Assembly: GCA_964559535.1 (NCBI GenBank)
Contig: CAZLIC010000001.1
Span: forward strand, 62,001 to 126,000
Direction of reading: 5' to 3'
Source: CAZLIC01 sp964559535
GTDB lineage: Bacteria > Pseudomonadota > Alphaproteobacteria > Rhodobacterales > Rhodobacteraceae
DNA length: 64,000 nt
Translations under genes and position numbers: made by a program
Shown: positions 8,658-16,909 of the stretch, piece after piece
Layout of the letters: each line of letters starts with the position of its first letter
Position numbering within the stretch: the stretch's first letter is position 1
Notes under the pieces: model-generated
Databases searched by the model: none
What the model saw: only the letters and a program-made list of their open reading frames with translations
Told to the model about the DNA's origin: nothing

Positions 8658-9347
8658 ATGTTCTATGTTCGCGCTGTCTTGTCCCTTGCCGTTGCCGCGG
8701 CCGTTGCCCTGCCGCCGCTTTCCGCGCCCGCCGCCCCCACGCCCCGGACCAACCTGCACGCCGACGTGACGGCCGACCTGTTGCCCTACATCCGGGTGCA
8801 AAGCTGCGAAGGCGAGTGCGAGCCCAACGAGCCGCGCTACGATCCTCCGTCCCGCAACCGCGATGGCGACCGCGACTACGAACCGCCCGCACTTTCGGCA
8901 CCAGGCGTCCGCCGGATCGAATGGCTGATCGCCGACCGCATCCGCCATTGCGAAGCGTACCGGCCGATCTGGCGCATCGACTGCCTGGCCGACGGGTTCA
9001 AACAGATCGCCCGGTCGCTGCCGGAGGGCCGGGGTTACGCCAGCGTCAGCCGCGAGCTTTCCTCGACGGCCGACGAACTGGCCGCGCTGGCCCGCCGCAA
9101 TGCCGACCCGGCCAAGCCGCCCGAACGGCTGCGGGCACAGACCAGCGCCGGGCCGCGCCGCACCAGCCGCCCGCTTGTGCCCATCGCGCCGGAAAACCTG
9201 CCCACCGCCAACAGCGCCGCCGACGCCATCGTGGCCGATCTGTCAACCACGCTGCTGCGGTCGGCACCCAACGCGGCCGCACAGCCGGAAATCGCCCGCA
9301 TCGCCGCCGCCGTCGATTCCACGCGCGTCCTTCTGCGCTCGTCCTGA
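8658..9347 (+). CDS. Secreted protein of unknown function (229 aa)
   Basis: I do not recognise the family. The 229-residue product has a signal peptide (about 1-26, ending PLSAPAAP), an acidic/proline-rich stretch with two cysteines (SCEGECEPNEPRYDP) at about 48-65, then two further cysteines (RHCEAYRPIWRIDC) and a mainly helical C-terminal half with an Arg/Pro-rich segment. The four cysteines suggest periplasmic disulfides. It begins 56 bases after the caspase-fold gene, beyond a terminator, with AAAGGAA upstream of the ATG. Function is open. Confidence 0.7.
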   Translation: MFYVRAVLSLAVAAAVALPPLSAPAAPTPRTNLHADVTADLLPYIRVQSCEGECEPNEPRYDPPSRNRDGDRDYEPPALSAPGVRRIEWLIADRIRHCEAYRPIWRIDCLADGFKQIARSLPEGRGYASVSRELSSTADELAALARRNADPAKPPERLRAQTSAGPRRTSRPLVPIAPENLPTANSAADAIVADLSTTLLRSAPNAAAQPEIARIAAAVDSTRVLLRSS

Positions 9348-9365
9348 CCCGGTCTGCGCGGCGGC

Positions 9366-9878
9366 CTATTCGGCCGCCGTCCGCCGCGGCAGCCGCCAGT
9401 TCGGGCGGATTCGGTGGCAGGTGTACCCGTGCGGAATCCGCTCCAGATAGTCCTGATGCTCCGGCTCGGCTTGCCAGAAGTCGCCCGCCGCCTTCACCTC
9501 GGTCACCACCTTGCCCGGCCACAGCCCGCTGGCATCGACATCGGCAATGGTGTCCAGCGCGGTCTGCCGCTGCGCCTCGGTCAGCCAGTAGATGCCCGAC
9601 CGGTACGACAGCCCAAGGTCGTTGCCCTGCCGGTTCAGTGTGGTGGGGTCGTGGATCTGGAAGAAGAACTCCAGAAGCTCCCGGTAGGACATGCGCGCCG
9701 GATCGAACACGATCTCGATCCCCTCGGCATGGGTGCCGTGGTTGCGGTAGGTCGCGTTCGGCACATCGCCCCCGGTATAACCCACCCGCGTCGAGGTCAC
9801 ACCCGGCAGCTTGCGGATCAGATCCTGCATGCCCCAGAAGCACCCGCCCGCCAGAATTGCCCGCTCAAGCTCGGCCAT
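9366..9878 (-). CDS. msrA: Peptide methionine-S-sulfoxide reductase MsrA
   Basis: This 170-residue cytoplasmic enzyme reduces the S epimer of methionine sulfoxide in proteins. The catalytic GCFWG motif is at 12-16, followed by VGYTGG, the HAEGIEI block and the terminal region EPEHQDYLERIPHGYTCH, which carries a recycling cysteine. The ATG at 9878 is preceded by GGAGGG on the minus strand, so it is preferred to the start 18 bases upstream. It is monocistronic as far as can be seen, convergent with the upstream secreted-protein gene. Confidence 0.95.
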   Translation of the reverse strand: MAELERAILAGGCFWGMQDLIRKLPGVTSTRVGYTGGDVPNATYRNHGTHAEGIEIVFDPARMSYRELLEFFFQIHDPTTLNRQGNDLGLSYRSGIYWLTEAQRQTALDTIADVDASGLWPGKVVTEVKAAGDFWQAEPEHQDYLERIPHGYTCHRIRPNWRLPRRTAAE

Positions 9879-9989
9879 GTCGCCCTCCATCATCATCTGC
9901 CCTGAATGTGGGGCAGGATACGCGCAATTTCAAATGCCGGTTACAGCCGCTGTCCAGCCCGTGATGCGCATCACCGGCGGGTCAACTGT

Positions 9990-10084
9990 TGCGAAACCGT
10001 TAACGCGAGCGCGTAAGTCATTGATTTAATTCAATCGATGCGCATGTCCCAGCGTGGGACGCTGCGTGTCCCACGCTGGGACAC
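9990..10084. repeat. Dispersed intergenic repeat, copy 1
   Basis: This block shares its order of motifs with 42340-42430: a GTTAACGCG-like lead, then CATTGATTT, ATT, AAT, then TGTCCCAGCGTGGGAC. It lies directly 3' of the leftward carboxynorspermidine dehydrogenase gene (stop at 10090). Confidence 0.7.
10045..10083. terminator. Large nested inverted repeat 3' of the dehydrogenase gene
   Basis: TGTCCCAGCGTGGGAC (10045-10060) and GTCCCACGCTGGGACA (10068-10083) form a perfect 16-bp inverted repeat with a 7-base spacer. Each arm is also a near-palindrome (GTCCCA-GCG-TGGGAC). It starts 6 bases after the leftward gene's stop, so it probably protects or ends that transcript, though no T tract follows. 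Confidence 0.6.
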
Positions 10085-10089
10085 GTCCG

Positions 10090-11328
10090 TCATGTCCCGA
10101 ACGGCCGGTCGCCGCGTGCGTCCTTCACCCGCGTGGGCAGCCCCATCTCGCCCAGAAGGCGCAGGAACGGCCGCGGGTCCAGCTCTTCCACGTTCACCAT
10201 CGTGCCCGTATCCCACACCCCTTCGGCCACCAGCACCGCCGCCGCCACCGGCGGCACCCCCGCGGTATAGCTGATCCCCTGCGAGCCGACCTCAAGGTAC
10301 GCCTCCCTGTGGTCGGCCACGTTGTAGAGGAACACGTCGGCGGGTTTGCCGTCCCGCATGCCCTTCGCCAGCGTCCCGATGCAGGTCTTGCCCACATAGT
10401 CGGGCGCCAGCGAGGCCGGGTCGGGCAGCACCGCCTTCACCACCTTGAGCGGCACCACCTCCTGCCCCTCGGCCGTCTTCACCGGCTTCTCGCTCAGCAG
10501 CCCAAGGTTCTTCAGCACCGTGAAGACGTTGATGTAGTGGTCGCCAAACCCCATCCAGAACCGCACATCCGCCGCGGGATAGCGGGCCGACAGCGAATGC
10601 ACCTCGTCATGCCCCGTAAGGTAGGCCTTCTGCGGACCCACCACCGGCATGTCCCACACGCGGCCCACCTCGAACATCGTGTTCGCCTGCCACGCCCCGC
10701 CCTGCCACGACCACACCGTCCCGGTAAACTCGCGGAAGTTGATCTCGGGGTCAAAGTTGGTGGCGAACCACCGGCCATGAGAGCCTGCGTTGATGTCCAC
10801 GATGTCGATGCTGTCGATCCGGTCCAGATAGGCATCCTCGGCCAGCCGCGCCCAGGCGTTCACCACGCCGGGGTCAAACCCGATGCCCAGAATGGCCGTC
10901 ACCCCGGCCGCACGGCACCGCTCGCGCCGCTGCCATTCGTGGTTGCCGTACCACGGCGGCGTCTCGCACACCTTGCCCGGGTCTTCGTGGATGGCGGTGT
11001 CCAGATAGGCGGCACCGGTCTCGATGCAGGCCTCCAGCACCGTCATGTTCACGAAACTGGACCCCACGTTGATGACGATCTGCGAACCCGTCGAACGGAT
11101 CAGCCCCGCCACCGCCGCGGAATCCATCGCATCCACGGCATGGGCCGCAAACACCCCCGGCACCTTCATCGCGCCCTTCGCGTGCACCGAGGCAATGATC
11201 TTCTCTGCCTTGCCCACCGAGCGGCTGGCGATGTGCAGTTCACCCAGCCGGTCATTCACCTGCGCGCATTTGTGCGCCACCACCTGCGCCACACCCCCGG
11301 CGCCCACGATCAGGACGTTGCGTTTCAT
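10090..11328 (-). CDS. Carboxynorspermidine/carboxyspermidine dehydrogenase (saccharopine dehydrogenase family)
   Basis: This 412-residue NAD(P)-dependent enzyme joins aspartate semialdehyde to a diamine, giving carboxynorspermidine or carboxyspermidine, the first step of the alternative triamine pathway. The Rossmann motif VLIVGAGGVAQVV is at the N-terminus. The family-typical HEDPGKVCETPPWYGNHEWQ, ILGIGFDPGVVNAWA and QGISYTAGVPPVAAA segments are present. The ATG at 11328 has GGAGG at good spacing. The decarboxylase gene of the same pathway lies 30 bases upstream on the same strand, making a two-gene operon. Which diamine is used cannot be read from the sequence. Confidence 0.92.
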   Translation of the reverse strand: MKRNVLIVGAGGVAQVVAHKCAQVNDRLGELHIASRSVGKAEKIIASVHAKGAMKVPGVFAAHAVDAMDSAAVAGLIRSTGSQIVINVGSSFVNMTVLEACIETGAAYLDTAIHEDPGKVCETPPWYGNHEWQRRERCRAAGVTAILGIGFDPGVVNAWARLAEDAYLDRIDSIDIVDINAGSHGRWFATNFDPEINFREFTGTVWSWQGGAWQANTMFEVGRVWDMPVVGPQKAYLTGHDEVHSLSARYPAADVRFWMGFGDHYINVFTVLKNLGLLSEKPVKTAEGQEVVPLKVVKAVLPDPASLAPDYVGKTCIGTLAKGMRDGKPADVFLYNVADHREAYLEVGSQGISYTAGVPPVAAAVLVAEGVWDTGTMVNVEELDPRPFLRLLGEMGLPTRVKDARGDRPFGT

Positions 11329-11358
11329 CAAGCGCCTCCAACAGCAGGGAAAGGGCCG

Positions 11359-12453
11359 TCAGCCAAGGCTTCCGGCATAATCGGCATAGCCGAACTCACG
11401 CGCGACGGTCATCGACCCGTCGGTCTCGCGGATGACGATGCTGGGCATCTTCACCCCGTTGAACCAGTTCTTCTTGACCATCGTATAGCCTGCGGCGTCC
11501 GCAATGCTGATCCGGTCACCCACCCGCAGGGGCGCCGGAAAGCGGAAGTCGCCAAAGATGTCGCCCGCCAGACAGGACTTGCCGCAGACCATGTACGCAT
11601 GGTCGCCGTCCGTCTCGACCTTCGCGCTCTGCCGGTAGATCAGCAGGTCCAGCATATGCGCCTCGACCGAGGAATCCACCACAGCCAGATCCTTGCCGTT
11701 GTTCAGCACGTCCAGCACCGTCACCTCCAGAGAGGCCGCCCCGGTGATGGCCGCTTCGCCCGGTTCCAGATAGACCTGCACCCCGAAGCGATCCGAGAAC
11801 GCTCGCAGCCGCTCCGCCAGCCGTTCCACCGGATAGCCCGGCCCGGTGAAATGGATGCCCCCACCCAGCGAAACCCAGGAAAGCCGCTCAAGGAACCGCC
11901 CGAATTCGCCCTCGATCCGCGTCAGCTGCCGGTCGAACAGGTCGAAATCCGCGTTCTCGCAGTTGTAGTGGATCATCACGCCGCTGATGCGGTCACCCAG
12001 CGCCATCAGCTTGTCCACATCCCACTCGCCCAGCCGCGAAAACGGCCGTGCCGGGTCGGCCAGGTCGAAGCCGCTGGTGGAAAACCGCGGGTTCAGCCGC
12101 AGGCCCCGCGCGATTCCCGCCGCCGCGTTGTCGAACCGGTCCAACTGGCCCACCGAGTTGAAGATGATCTTGTCGGCATATCCCACCGCCTCGGCAATCT
12201 CATGGTCGGCCCAGGCCACCGAATAGGCGTGCGTCTCACGGCCGAACTGCTCGCGCCCCAGCCGAAGCTCATAGAGTGACGACGAGGTTGTGCCGTCCAT
12301 GTGGTCACGCATCGCGTCGAACACCGGCCAGGTGGCAAAGCATTTCAGCGCCAGCAGGCACTTCGCGCCGCTTTCGGCCCGCAGCCGGTCGATCACGGCC
12401 ATGTTGCGGGCCAGCCGACCCTTGTCGATCAGGTAGAAGGGCGTCTGCAGCAT
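11359..12453 (-). CDS. nspC: Carboxynorspermidine decarboxylase
   Basis: This 364-residue PLP-dependent decarboxylase of the alanine-racemase fold removes the carboxyl group from carboxynorspermidine/carboxyspermidine to give the triamine. The PLP lysine is Lys37 in LLALKCFA. Family features include SSSLYELRLG, the NPR motif after GLRLNPRFS, the SLGGGIHFT phosphate loop, LEPGEA, and the C-terminal catalytic cysteine in CGKSCLAGDIFGDF. I chose the ATG at 12453 because homology begins at MLQTPFYLID and a G-rich ribosome site precedes it; the longer frame upstream is not protein-like. It is followed by the dehydrogenase of the same pathway. Confidence 0.93.
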   Translation of the reverse strand: MLQTPFYLIDKGRLARNMAVIDRLRAESGAKCLLALKCFATWPVFDAMRDHMDGTTSSSLYELRLGREQFGRETHAYSVAWADHEIAEAVGYADKIIFNSVGQLDRFDNAAAGIARGLRLNPRFSTSGFDLADPARPFSRLGEWDVDKLMALGDRISGVMIHYNCENADFDLFDRQLTRIEGEFGRFLERLSWVSLGGGIHFTGPGYPVERLAERLRAFSDRFGVQVYLEPGEAAITGAASLEVTVLDVLNNGKDLAVVDSSVEAHMLDLLIYRQSAKVETDGDHAYMVCGKSCLAGDIFGDFRFPAPLRVGDRISIADAAGYTMVKKNWFNGVKMPSIVIRETDGSMTVAREFGYADYAGSLG

Positions 12454-12550
12454 CCCCGAATCCCCCCAAACGGCAGAAGCGGGGCAGATAGGGACGAACC
12501 CCCCGCAACGCAAGGGCTTTTTCACGGGCGGATGACGCGCGGATGACGGG

Positions 12551-12859
12551 TCAGCCGGTCCAGTCGTCGCGGGCGCCATGGTGCAGGTGAAGGATGATCA
12601 CGTCATCTCCATTGATCTCGAAATAGAGGCGCCATTTGACACGCCGCCCCACCAGCGCGCGCCGGACAACACGGCCCGAATCCGCAAGCGCACCGACAAT
12701 CTGAAACCGCTCAGCCGACACCCCAAGGCCAAGCACGGCCTCCTCGATCATGGCCTGAAATCGGCGCGCCGCAGATGGATTGCGTTCGTTGATCCAGTCA
12801 AACCCGGCGCGCGCCTCCGCCTCGAAACCAGGCGTCAACACAATTCTGCGCGCGATCAC
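12551..12859 (-). CDS. ParE/RelE-superfamily toxin
   Basis: This 102-residue basic protein has the ParE/RelE fold pattern: an N-terminal strand IVLTPGFEAEARAGFDWI, a helix with RNPSAARRFQAMIEEA, a middle VVRRALVGRRVKWRLYFEI strand pair and a final VIILHLHHGARDDW. Members either cleave mRNA on the ribosome or poison gyrase. It starts with GTG at 12859, overlapping the antitoxin stop (GTGA), a layout typical of toxin-antitoxin operons. The C-terminal HHGARD pattern is closer to ParE than to RelE. Activity is not predictable from sequence alone. Confidence 0.82.
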   Translation of the reverse strand: MIARRIVLTPGFEAEARAGFDWINERNPSAARRFQAMIEEAVLGLGVSAERFQIVGALADSGRVVRRALVGRRVKWRLYFEINGDDVIILHLHHGARDDWTG

Positions 12860-13128
12860 TCACGCCGCCATTCCGCGAAAAACTCCTCGGCGGGACGCAT
12901 GCGTCCGGCGTCAGCATCTGCCAGCCCTCTCCGGATGGCGGCAAGCGTTTCGGCATCCTCGTCCCACTCGGCCATCTCGGCCCAGACCGCGGCATCCACC
13001 ACCACCACCGACGGCTTGCCGTTCACCGTCAGCACGGCGGGCGACCCGGTTTCCTTGATCTGGGCGATCACACGCGCGGTGTCGCGCTTGAACTCGGTCA
13101 GGGGCATGATGTCGCGAACGATGTTCAT
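12856..13128 (-). CDS. Phd/YefM-family antitoxin
   Basis: This 90-residue antitoxin has an N-terminal DNA-binding Phd/YefM domain (MNIVRDIMPLTEFKRDTARVI, then GSPAVLTVNGKPSVVVVDA) and an acidic helical C-terminus that would wrap the toxin. Such proteins repress their own promoter together with the toxin. The ATG at 13128 has AAGGAA upstream and starts exactly where family homology begins. The stop overlaps the toxin GTG start. Confidence 0.88.
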   Translation of the reverse strand: MNIVRDIMPLTEFKRDTARVIAQIKETGSPAVLTVNGKPSVVVVDAAVWAEMAEWDEDAETLAAIRRGLADADAGRMRPAEEFFAEWRRE

Positions 13129-13191
13129 GGCGCATTCCTTTCGCATCCAATCCGATGCTACAGGAATGCGCCGCGCGCCGCCACGGCCAAG

Positions 13192-13893
13192 TCACACCAT
13201 CCGGATCACATCCTTGCCCACGGCCAGCACATAGCCCCGCCGCGCGATGGTCTTGACCAAAAGCTCGCTGACCAGCTGGTTGCCCAGCGCGTCGCGCAGC
13301 CGCTTCACCCGCGTCGCGCCGGCCGCCTCGTCGCAGTCGGCCTCGTTGCGGCCCGAAATCACCGCCTCGATCTGCGCGCCGGTCAGCACGTCGTCGTCCA
13401 TCCGCGCCTCGGCCAGCACCGACAGCGTCTCGATCGCCGCCTCGGTCAGCTGGAACTCCATGTCGTTGATGTAGACCGCCCGCGCCTCACGCGAGATCAG
13501 CATCGACGCCACCTGAATGCCCGACCGCTGGATCGCCGACATGCGCCGGTTCAGCGCAATGATGGTGACAAGGAACACCAACGCCGCCAGCAGCAATGCC
13601 GTGGAAAATGCCAGCAGCACGAAGATCACCATGCGATAGCTTTCCAGCACCTCGGCAAAGGTGGTGCCCGACTGCGCCAGGATCTCCAGAAGCTTGATCT
13701 CGGATTGCTCGCGCAGGTCGCTTTCGACGAACAACCGCTCGATCCGTTCGTTGAAGGCGTTGGCGTCGGGCAGCTTCAGGAACAGGAACAGCGCCGCCCC
13801 CGCCAGGATCGCCACGATGGCGGCGATGCCGAAGCCGACGACCTTGTTCCCTGCCTTCAGGCTCTCAGTAGCGGAGGTAGAAGTCTCCTGCAC
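13192..13893 (-). CDS. Two-span membrane protein with C-terminal winged-helix domain
   Basis: This 233-residue protein has two membrane spans (about 18-40 and 87-113) flanking a short presumably periplasmic loop, then a cytoplasmic part whose last about 80 residues look like an OmpR/ToxR-type winged helix: LTEAAIETLSVLAEA, then TRVKRLRDALG, then VKTIARRGYVLAVG. This suggests a membrane-bound transcription regulator with its DNA-binding domain at the C-terminus, the reverse of ToxR. The GTG start at 13893 has AAAGGAG at good spacing, and the gene overlaps the preceding small-protein gene by 29 bases. I know no named family for this layout; target genes are unknown. Confidence 0.65.
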   Translation of the reverse strand: MQETSTSATESLKAGNKVVGFGIAAIVAILAGAALFLFLKLPDANAFNERIERLFVESDLREQSEIKLLEILAQSGTTFAEVLESYRMVIFVLLAFSTALLLAALVFLVTIIALNRRMSAIQRSGIQVASMLISREARAVYINDMEFQLTEAAIETLSVLAEARMDDDVLTGAQIEAVISGRNEADCDEAAGATRVKRLRDALGNQLVSELLVKTIARRGYVLAVGKDVIRMV

Positions 13894-14161
13894 TGCCTCT
13901 CCTTTCGTCCAATCCCTCGGGCCCGAACACGGACATCACGTTCAGAAGTTTCCAGCCGGCGTCCTTCAGACGCTGCTTCACTTCCTTCTCGGCCTTGCCG
14001 CCGCCCGTACAGGCATCATCCGAGATCTGCATGACGCCATAGTGCAGGCCCAGCTTCTTGCCGCCCTGCGACGCCTTGTAGTCGGCAAAGCAGGCGGCCG
14101 CCGCGGGTGAGGCAAACGCGATCAGCGCTGCTACAGCAAGGGGTTTCAAGGGGATTTTCAC
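13865..14161 (-). CDS. Small periplasmic protein of unknown function (98 aa)
   Basis: This 98-residue product has a signal peptide ending SPAAAACFA. The mature part has two cysteines (CFADYK and DDACTGGG), a lysine-rich helix (AEKEVKQRLKDAGWKLLNV) and ends GDFYLRY. It is tightly coupled to the downstream membrane winged-helix gene (29-base overlap), so it could be a periplasmic partner or signal for that regulator. I do not recognise the family. Confidence 0.65.
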   Translation of the reverse strand: MKIPLKPLAVAALIAFASPAAAACFADYKASQGGKKLGLHYGVMQISDDACTGGGKAEKEVKQRLKDAGWKLLNVMSVFGPEGLDERRGSAGDFYLRY

Positions 14162-14382
14162 GGCTCGCTCCGGGGGATGCGCAGGATGCCGCCAATCTGC
14201 GCGGGCCGCCCCGGATATTCAATGTCCGAAAGGGGTTCCGGCCTTGCTATCCGATAGCACCGCGCTGCGGGGCGATGACCGGCGGGCTGATTTTGCATGA
14301 CTTGGGGGAATGGGCACAGGTTGGCGGCATCCCGGCGACACACGCCGCCCGATGCCACCGACACACCCCGAAAGGACACGCC

Positions 14383-14907
14383 ATGCTGCACTTCGCCCAG
14401 GAAACCCGCCGCCGTCTGGTTGCCGCCCTTGCCGCTGCCGCCATGGTTGGAGCCACCATCGCGGCCACCGCCGCCCCGGCCAAGGCCAGCCCCGATGCCG
14501 ACGACATTGCCCGCGCACTGGCTGCCATCGCAGCGCTGGCCATCATCGCCAATGCGGTCGATGACGACAGCCCCTCCTACCGCCCGCCTTACTACAACCC
14601 GCCGACCTACCGGCCGCCCTACTACAACCCGCCCTACTACAACCCGCCGACCTATCGCCCGCCCTATCACCCGCAGCCCAAGCCGCCGGCGCATGGCGCC
14701 AAGGTGCTGCCCGACAGCTGCCGCGTGGCCGTGGTTGACCGTGAAAACCGCCGCAACGTCTATTACACCGCCTCGTGCCTGCGCCGCGCCGGGGTCGAGC
14801 GGCTGCCGCAGGCTTGCCAGACCGAAGTGCGCCTGAACGGGGACAAGGCACGCGTCTATCGCGACAACTGCCTGTTCAACAACGGCTTCCGGACGGCTGC
14901 GCGTTAG
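14383..14907 (+). CDS. Secreted protein with PPYYNPP repeats
   Basis: This 174-residue exported protein has a signal/hydrophobic N-terminus (about 9-36), then a second Ala/Ile-rich helix. A tandem Tyr/Pro/Asn repeat follows (YRPPYYNPP, YNPPTYRPP and variants, about 65-95), then a C-terminal domain with four cysteines (DSCRVAVVDRENRR, ASCLRRAG, QACQTEV, DNCLFNN). The repeat resembles extended surface or wall-associated linkers. AAAGG lies upstream of the ATG. It is divergent from the small periplasmic protein gene, with 221 bases between them. The function is unknown. Confidence 0.75.
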   Translation: MLHFAQETRRRLVAALAAAAMVGATIAATAAPAKASPDADDIARALAAIAALAIIANAVDDDSPSYRPPYYNPPTYRPPYYNPPYYNPPTYRPPYHPQPKPPAHGAKVLPDSCRVAVVDRENRRNVYYTASCLRRAGVERLPQACQTEVRLNGDKARVYRDNCLFNNGFRTAAR

Positions 14908-15019
14908 GGGCAACGGTTTCGGCGGCCCGTGTGGTTGGGCCGCCCTGTGCAGCGGCGGGGCCTGCAGGCCCCGCCGCCTTTCCCCTTGCAGCGGACCGCG
15001 ATTGCGCTAGGCCTGCCAC

Positions 15020-15652
15020 ATGCCCGCCCCCGACTTCACCCGCGAACTCGCCTTGACGGCCGCCGGTTGCCCTGCCGTCTGCGGCGTGGACGAAGCCGGG
15101 CGTGGCCCTCTGGCGGGCCCTGTCGTTGCTGCAGCGGTAATCCTGAACCCCGCGCGCATTCCACGCGGGCTTGATGACTCCAAGCGGCTCAAGGCCCGCG
15201 AACGCGAACGCCTGTTCGAGGCGCTGCTGGCGGCAGCAACGGTGTCGGTCGCCCATGCCAGCGTCGAAGAGATCGACCGGCTGAACATCCTGCGCGCCAG
15301 CCACCTGGCCATGCGGCGGGCGGTGCAGGGGCTGGCGGTGCAAGCACGACATGCCATCATCGACGGCAACCTTCTGCCCGAAGGCCTGCCCTGCCCGGCA
15401 ACCGCCGTGATCGGCGGAGATGCGCTGTGCCTGTCGGTCGCCGCCGCGTCAGTTGTGGCAAAAGTGACACGAGACCGTGACATGGTTGCACTGGCGCAAC
15501 AGCACCCCGGCTATGGCTGGGAAAACAACATGGGTTACCCCACGGCCGACCACCGCGCCGCGCTGATCCGGCTGGGGGTCACCCCACACCATAGGCGTTC
15601 CTTTGCCCCCGTCCACAAGCTATTGTATCAAGAGAATTCCGTAACCCGCTGA
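15020..15652 (+). CDS. rnhB: Ribonuclease HII
   Basis: This 210-residue cytoplasmic enzyme nicks the RNA strand of RNA-DNA hybrids and removes single ribonucleotides from DNA. The type-2 signature GVDEAGRGPLAGPVVAAAV carries the first catalytic Asp and Glu. The pattern AIIDGN and KVTRDRDM supply the further acidic residues, and YGWENNMGYPT is the typical C-terminal block. The gene ends 86 bases before ccrM on the same strand, and its stop codon overlaps the first of three GANTC sites. Confidence 0.96.
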   Translation: MPAPDFTRELALTAAGCPAVCGVDEAGRGPLAGPVVAAAVILNPARIPRGLDDSKRLKARERERLFEALLAAATVSVAHASVEEIDRLNILRASHLAMRRAVQGLAVQARHAIIDGNLLPEGLPCPATAVIGGDALCLSVAAASVVAKVTRDRDMVALAQQHPGYGWENNMGYPTADHRAALIRLGVTPHHRRSFAPVHKLLYQENSVTR

Positions 15653-15738
15653 TTCAATAAAGAATTTGACGCCGATTCCGGTTTGCCGGATTCTGTGCCC
15701 AACAAGACGGCGGCAAACGCCGGGGGACGAGGCAGAGA
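15651..15738 (+). promoter_or_regulatory. ccrM upstream region with three GANTC sites and a candidate promoter
   Basis: GATTC occurs at 15651-15655, 15674-15678 and 15689-15693, all within 43 bases. A possible sigma-70 type promoter is TTGACG (15666-15671), a 17-base spacer and GATTCT (15689-15694), so one CcrM site forms the -10 region and another lies in the spacer. This arrangement suggests that the methyltransferase's own methylation state could influence its transcription. Confidence 0.5.
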
Positions 15739-16851
15739 ATGGCGGCATCCACGAAGGCAGAGGCAGCAGCGCTGCCCCTGAACCAGATACTTGCGGGCGA
15801 CTGCATTCAGGTGATGCAGCGTCTTCCTGCGGCCAGCGTGGACCTGATCTTCGCCGATCCGCCCTACAACCTGCAGCTCAAGGGCGAGTTGCACCGGCCG
15901 GACAATTCCAAGGTCGATGCAGTGGACGACGCCTGGGACCAGTTCGGCAGCTTTGCCGCCTATGACGCCTTCACCCGCGAATGGCTGGCGCAGGCCAAGC
16001 GCGTGCTGAAGCCTGACGGGGCGATCTGGGTGATCGGCAGCTATCACAACATCTTCCGCGTCGGCACGGCGCTGCAGGACGCGGGGTTCTGGATCCTGAA
16101 CGATGTGGTCTGGCGCAAGTCGAACCCGATGCCCAACTTCCGCGGCAAGCGGCTGACCAACGCGCACGAAACCATGATCTGGGCCAGCCGCAACGAGGAT
16201 GCGAAGTACACCTTCAACTACGAAGCGCTGAAGGCGCTGAACGAAGGCACGCAGATGCGGTCTGACTGGGTGCTGCCGCTGTGCACCGGCCACGAACGGC
16301 TGAAGGACGAGACCGGCGCCAAAGCCCACCCCACGCAAAAGCCCGAGGCGCTGCTGCACCGCATCCTGCTCGCCTCCACCCACCCCGGCGACGTGGTGCT
16401 GGACCCGTTCTTCGGCACGGGCACCACCGGCGCGGTGGCCAAGATGCTGGGTCGGTCGTGGATCGGGATCGAACGGGAAGAGGCCTATCGTCAGGCCGCG
16501 CAGGCCCGGCTTGACCGAATCCGCGCCTTCGACGCCTCGGCGCTGGCGGTAACGGGGTCGAAACGCGCCGAACCGCGCGTGCCCTTCGGCACCGTGGTGG
16601 AACGCGGCATGCTGCGGCCGGGCGAGGAACTGGTCGGCCTGCGCGACCACCGTGCACGGGTGCGCGCCGACGGCACGCTGTCGGCCGACGGGATTACCGG
16701 ATCGATCCATCAGGTGGGCGCGCATCTGGAACGGGCGCCCAGTTGCAACGGCTGGACCTACTGGCACTTCCTGCGCGACGGGCAGCACGTGCCCATCGAC
16801 ATCCTGCGCCAGCAGATCCGCGCCGAGATGGAGACCGCCGACCGGTCCTGA
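15739..16851 (+). CDS. ccrM: Cell-cycle DNA adenine methyltransferase CcrM (GANTC)
   Basis: This 370-residue beta-class N6-adenine methyltransferase recognises GANTC in alphaproteobacteria and is normally made late in the cell cycle. The catalytic DPPY is at 40-43 (DPPYNLQLKGE) and precedes the SAM-binding FFGTGTT at about 224-230, the beta-class order. HPTQKPEALL and the C-terminal extension (about 270-370, ending WTYWHFLRDGQ) are the features that set CcrM apart from shorter Dam-like enzymes; the extension contributes to DNA recognition. The start has GAGG upstream. Regulation through GANTC sites in its own leader is discussed separately. Confidence 0.95.
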   Translation: MAASTKAEAAALPLNQILAGDCIQVMQRLPAASVDLIFADPPYNLQLKGELHRPDNSKVDAVDDAWDQFGSFAAYDAFTREWLAQAKRVLKPDGAIWVIGSYHNIFRVGTALQDAGFWILNDVVWRKSNPMPNFRGKRLTNAHETMIWASRNEDAKYTFNYEALKALNEGTQMRSDWVLPLCTGHERLKDETGAKAHPTQKPEALLHRILLASTHPGDVVLDPFFGTGTTGAVAKMLGRSWIGIEREEAYRQAAQARLDRIRAFDASALAVTGSKRAEPRVPFGTVVERGMLRPGEELVGLRDHRARVRADGTLSADGITGSIHQVGAHLERAPSCNGWTYWHFLRDGQHVPIDILRQQIRAEMETADRS

Positions 16852-16909
16852 AGCCTTCGAACAACGATACACGGTTGCCAAGCGCCGCGGACCGCCCGCA
16901 GCGCCACTT

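Noticed and set aside
10054..12279. 741-codon plus-strand open frame over the carboxynorspermidine genes
   Set aside because: It is antisense to two confidently identified enzymes and shows no domain or plausible start.
12551..13128. Toxin-antitoxin pair as part of a larger defence island
   Set aside because: The neighbours are polyamine synthesis and envelope genes of normal GC; nothing else defence-related is adjacent.
14560..14690. DNA-level tandem repeat as a mobile or structural element
   Set aside because: The repetition reflects the PPYYNPP protein repeat within one coding gene and is imperfect at DNA level.
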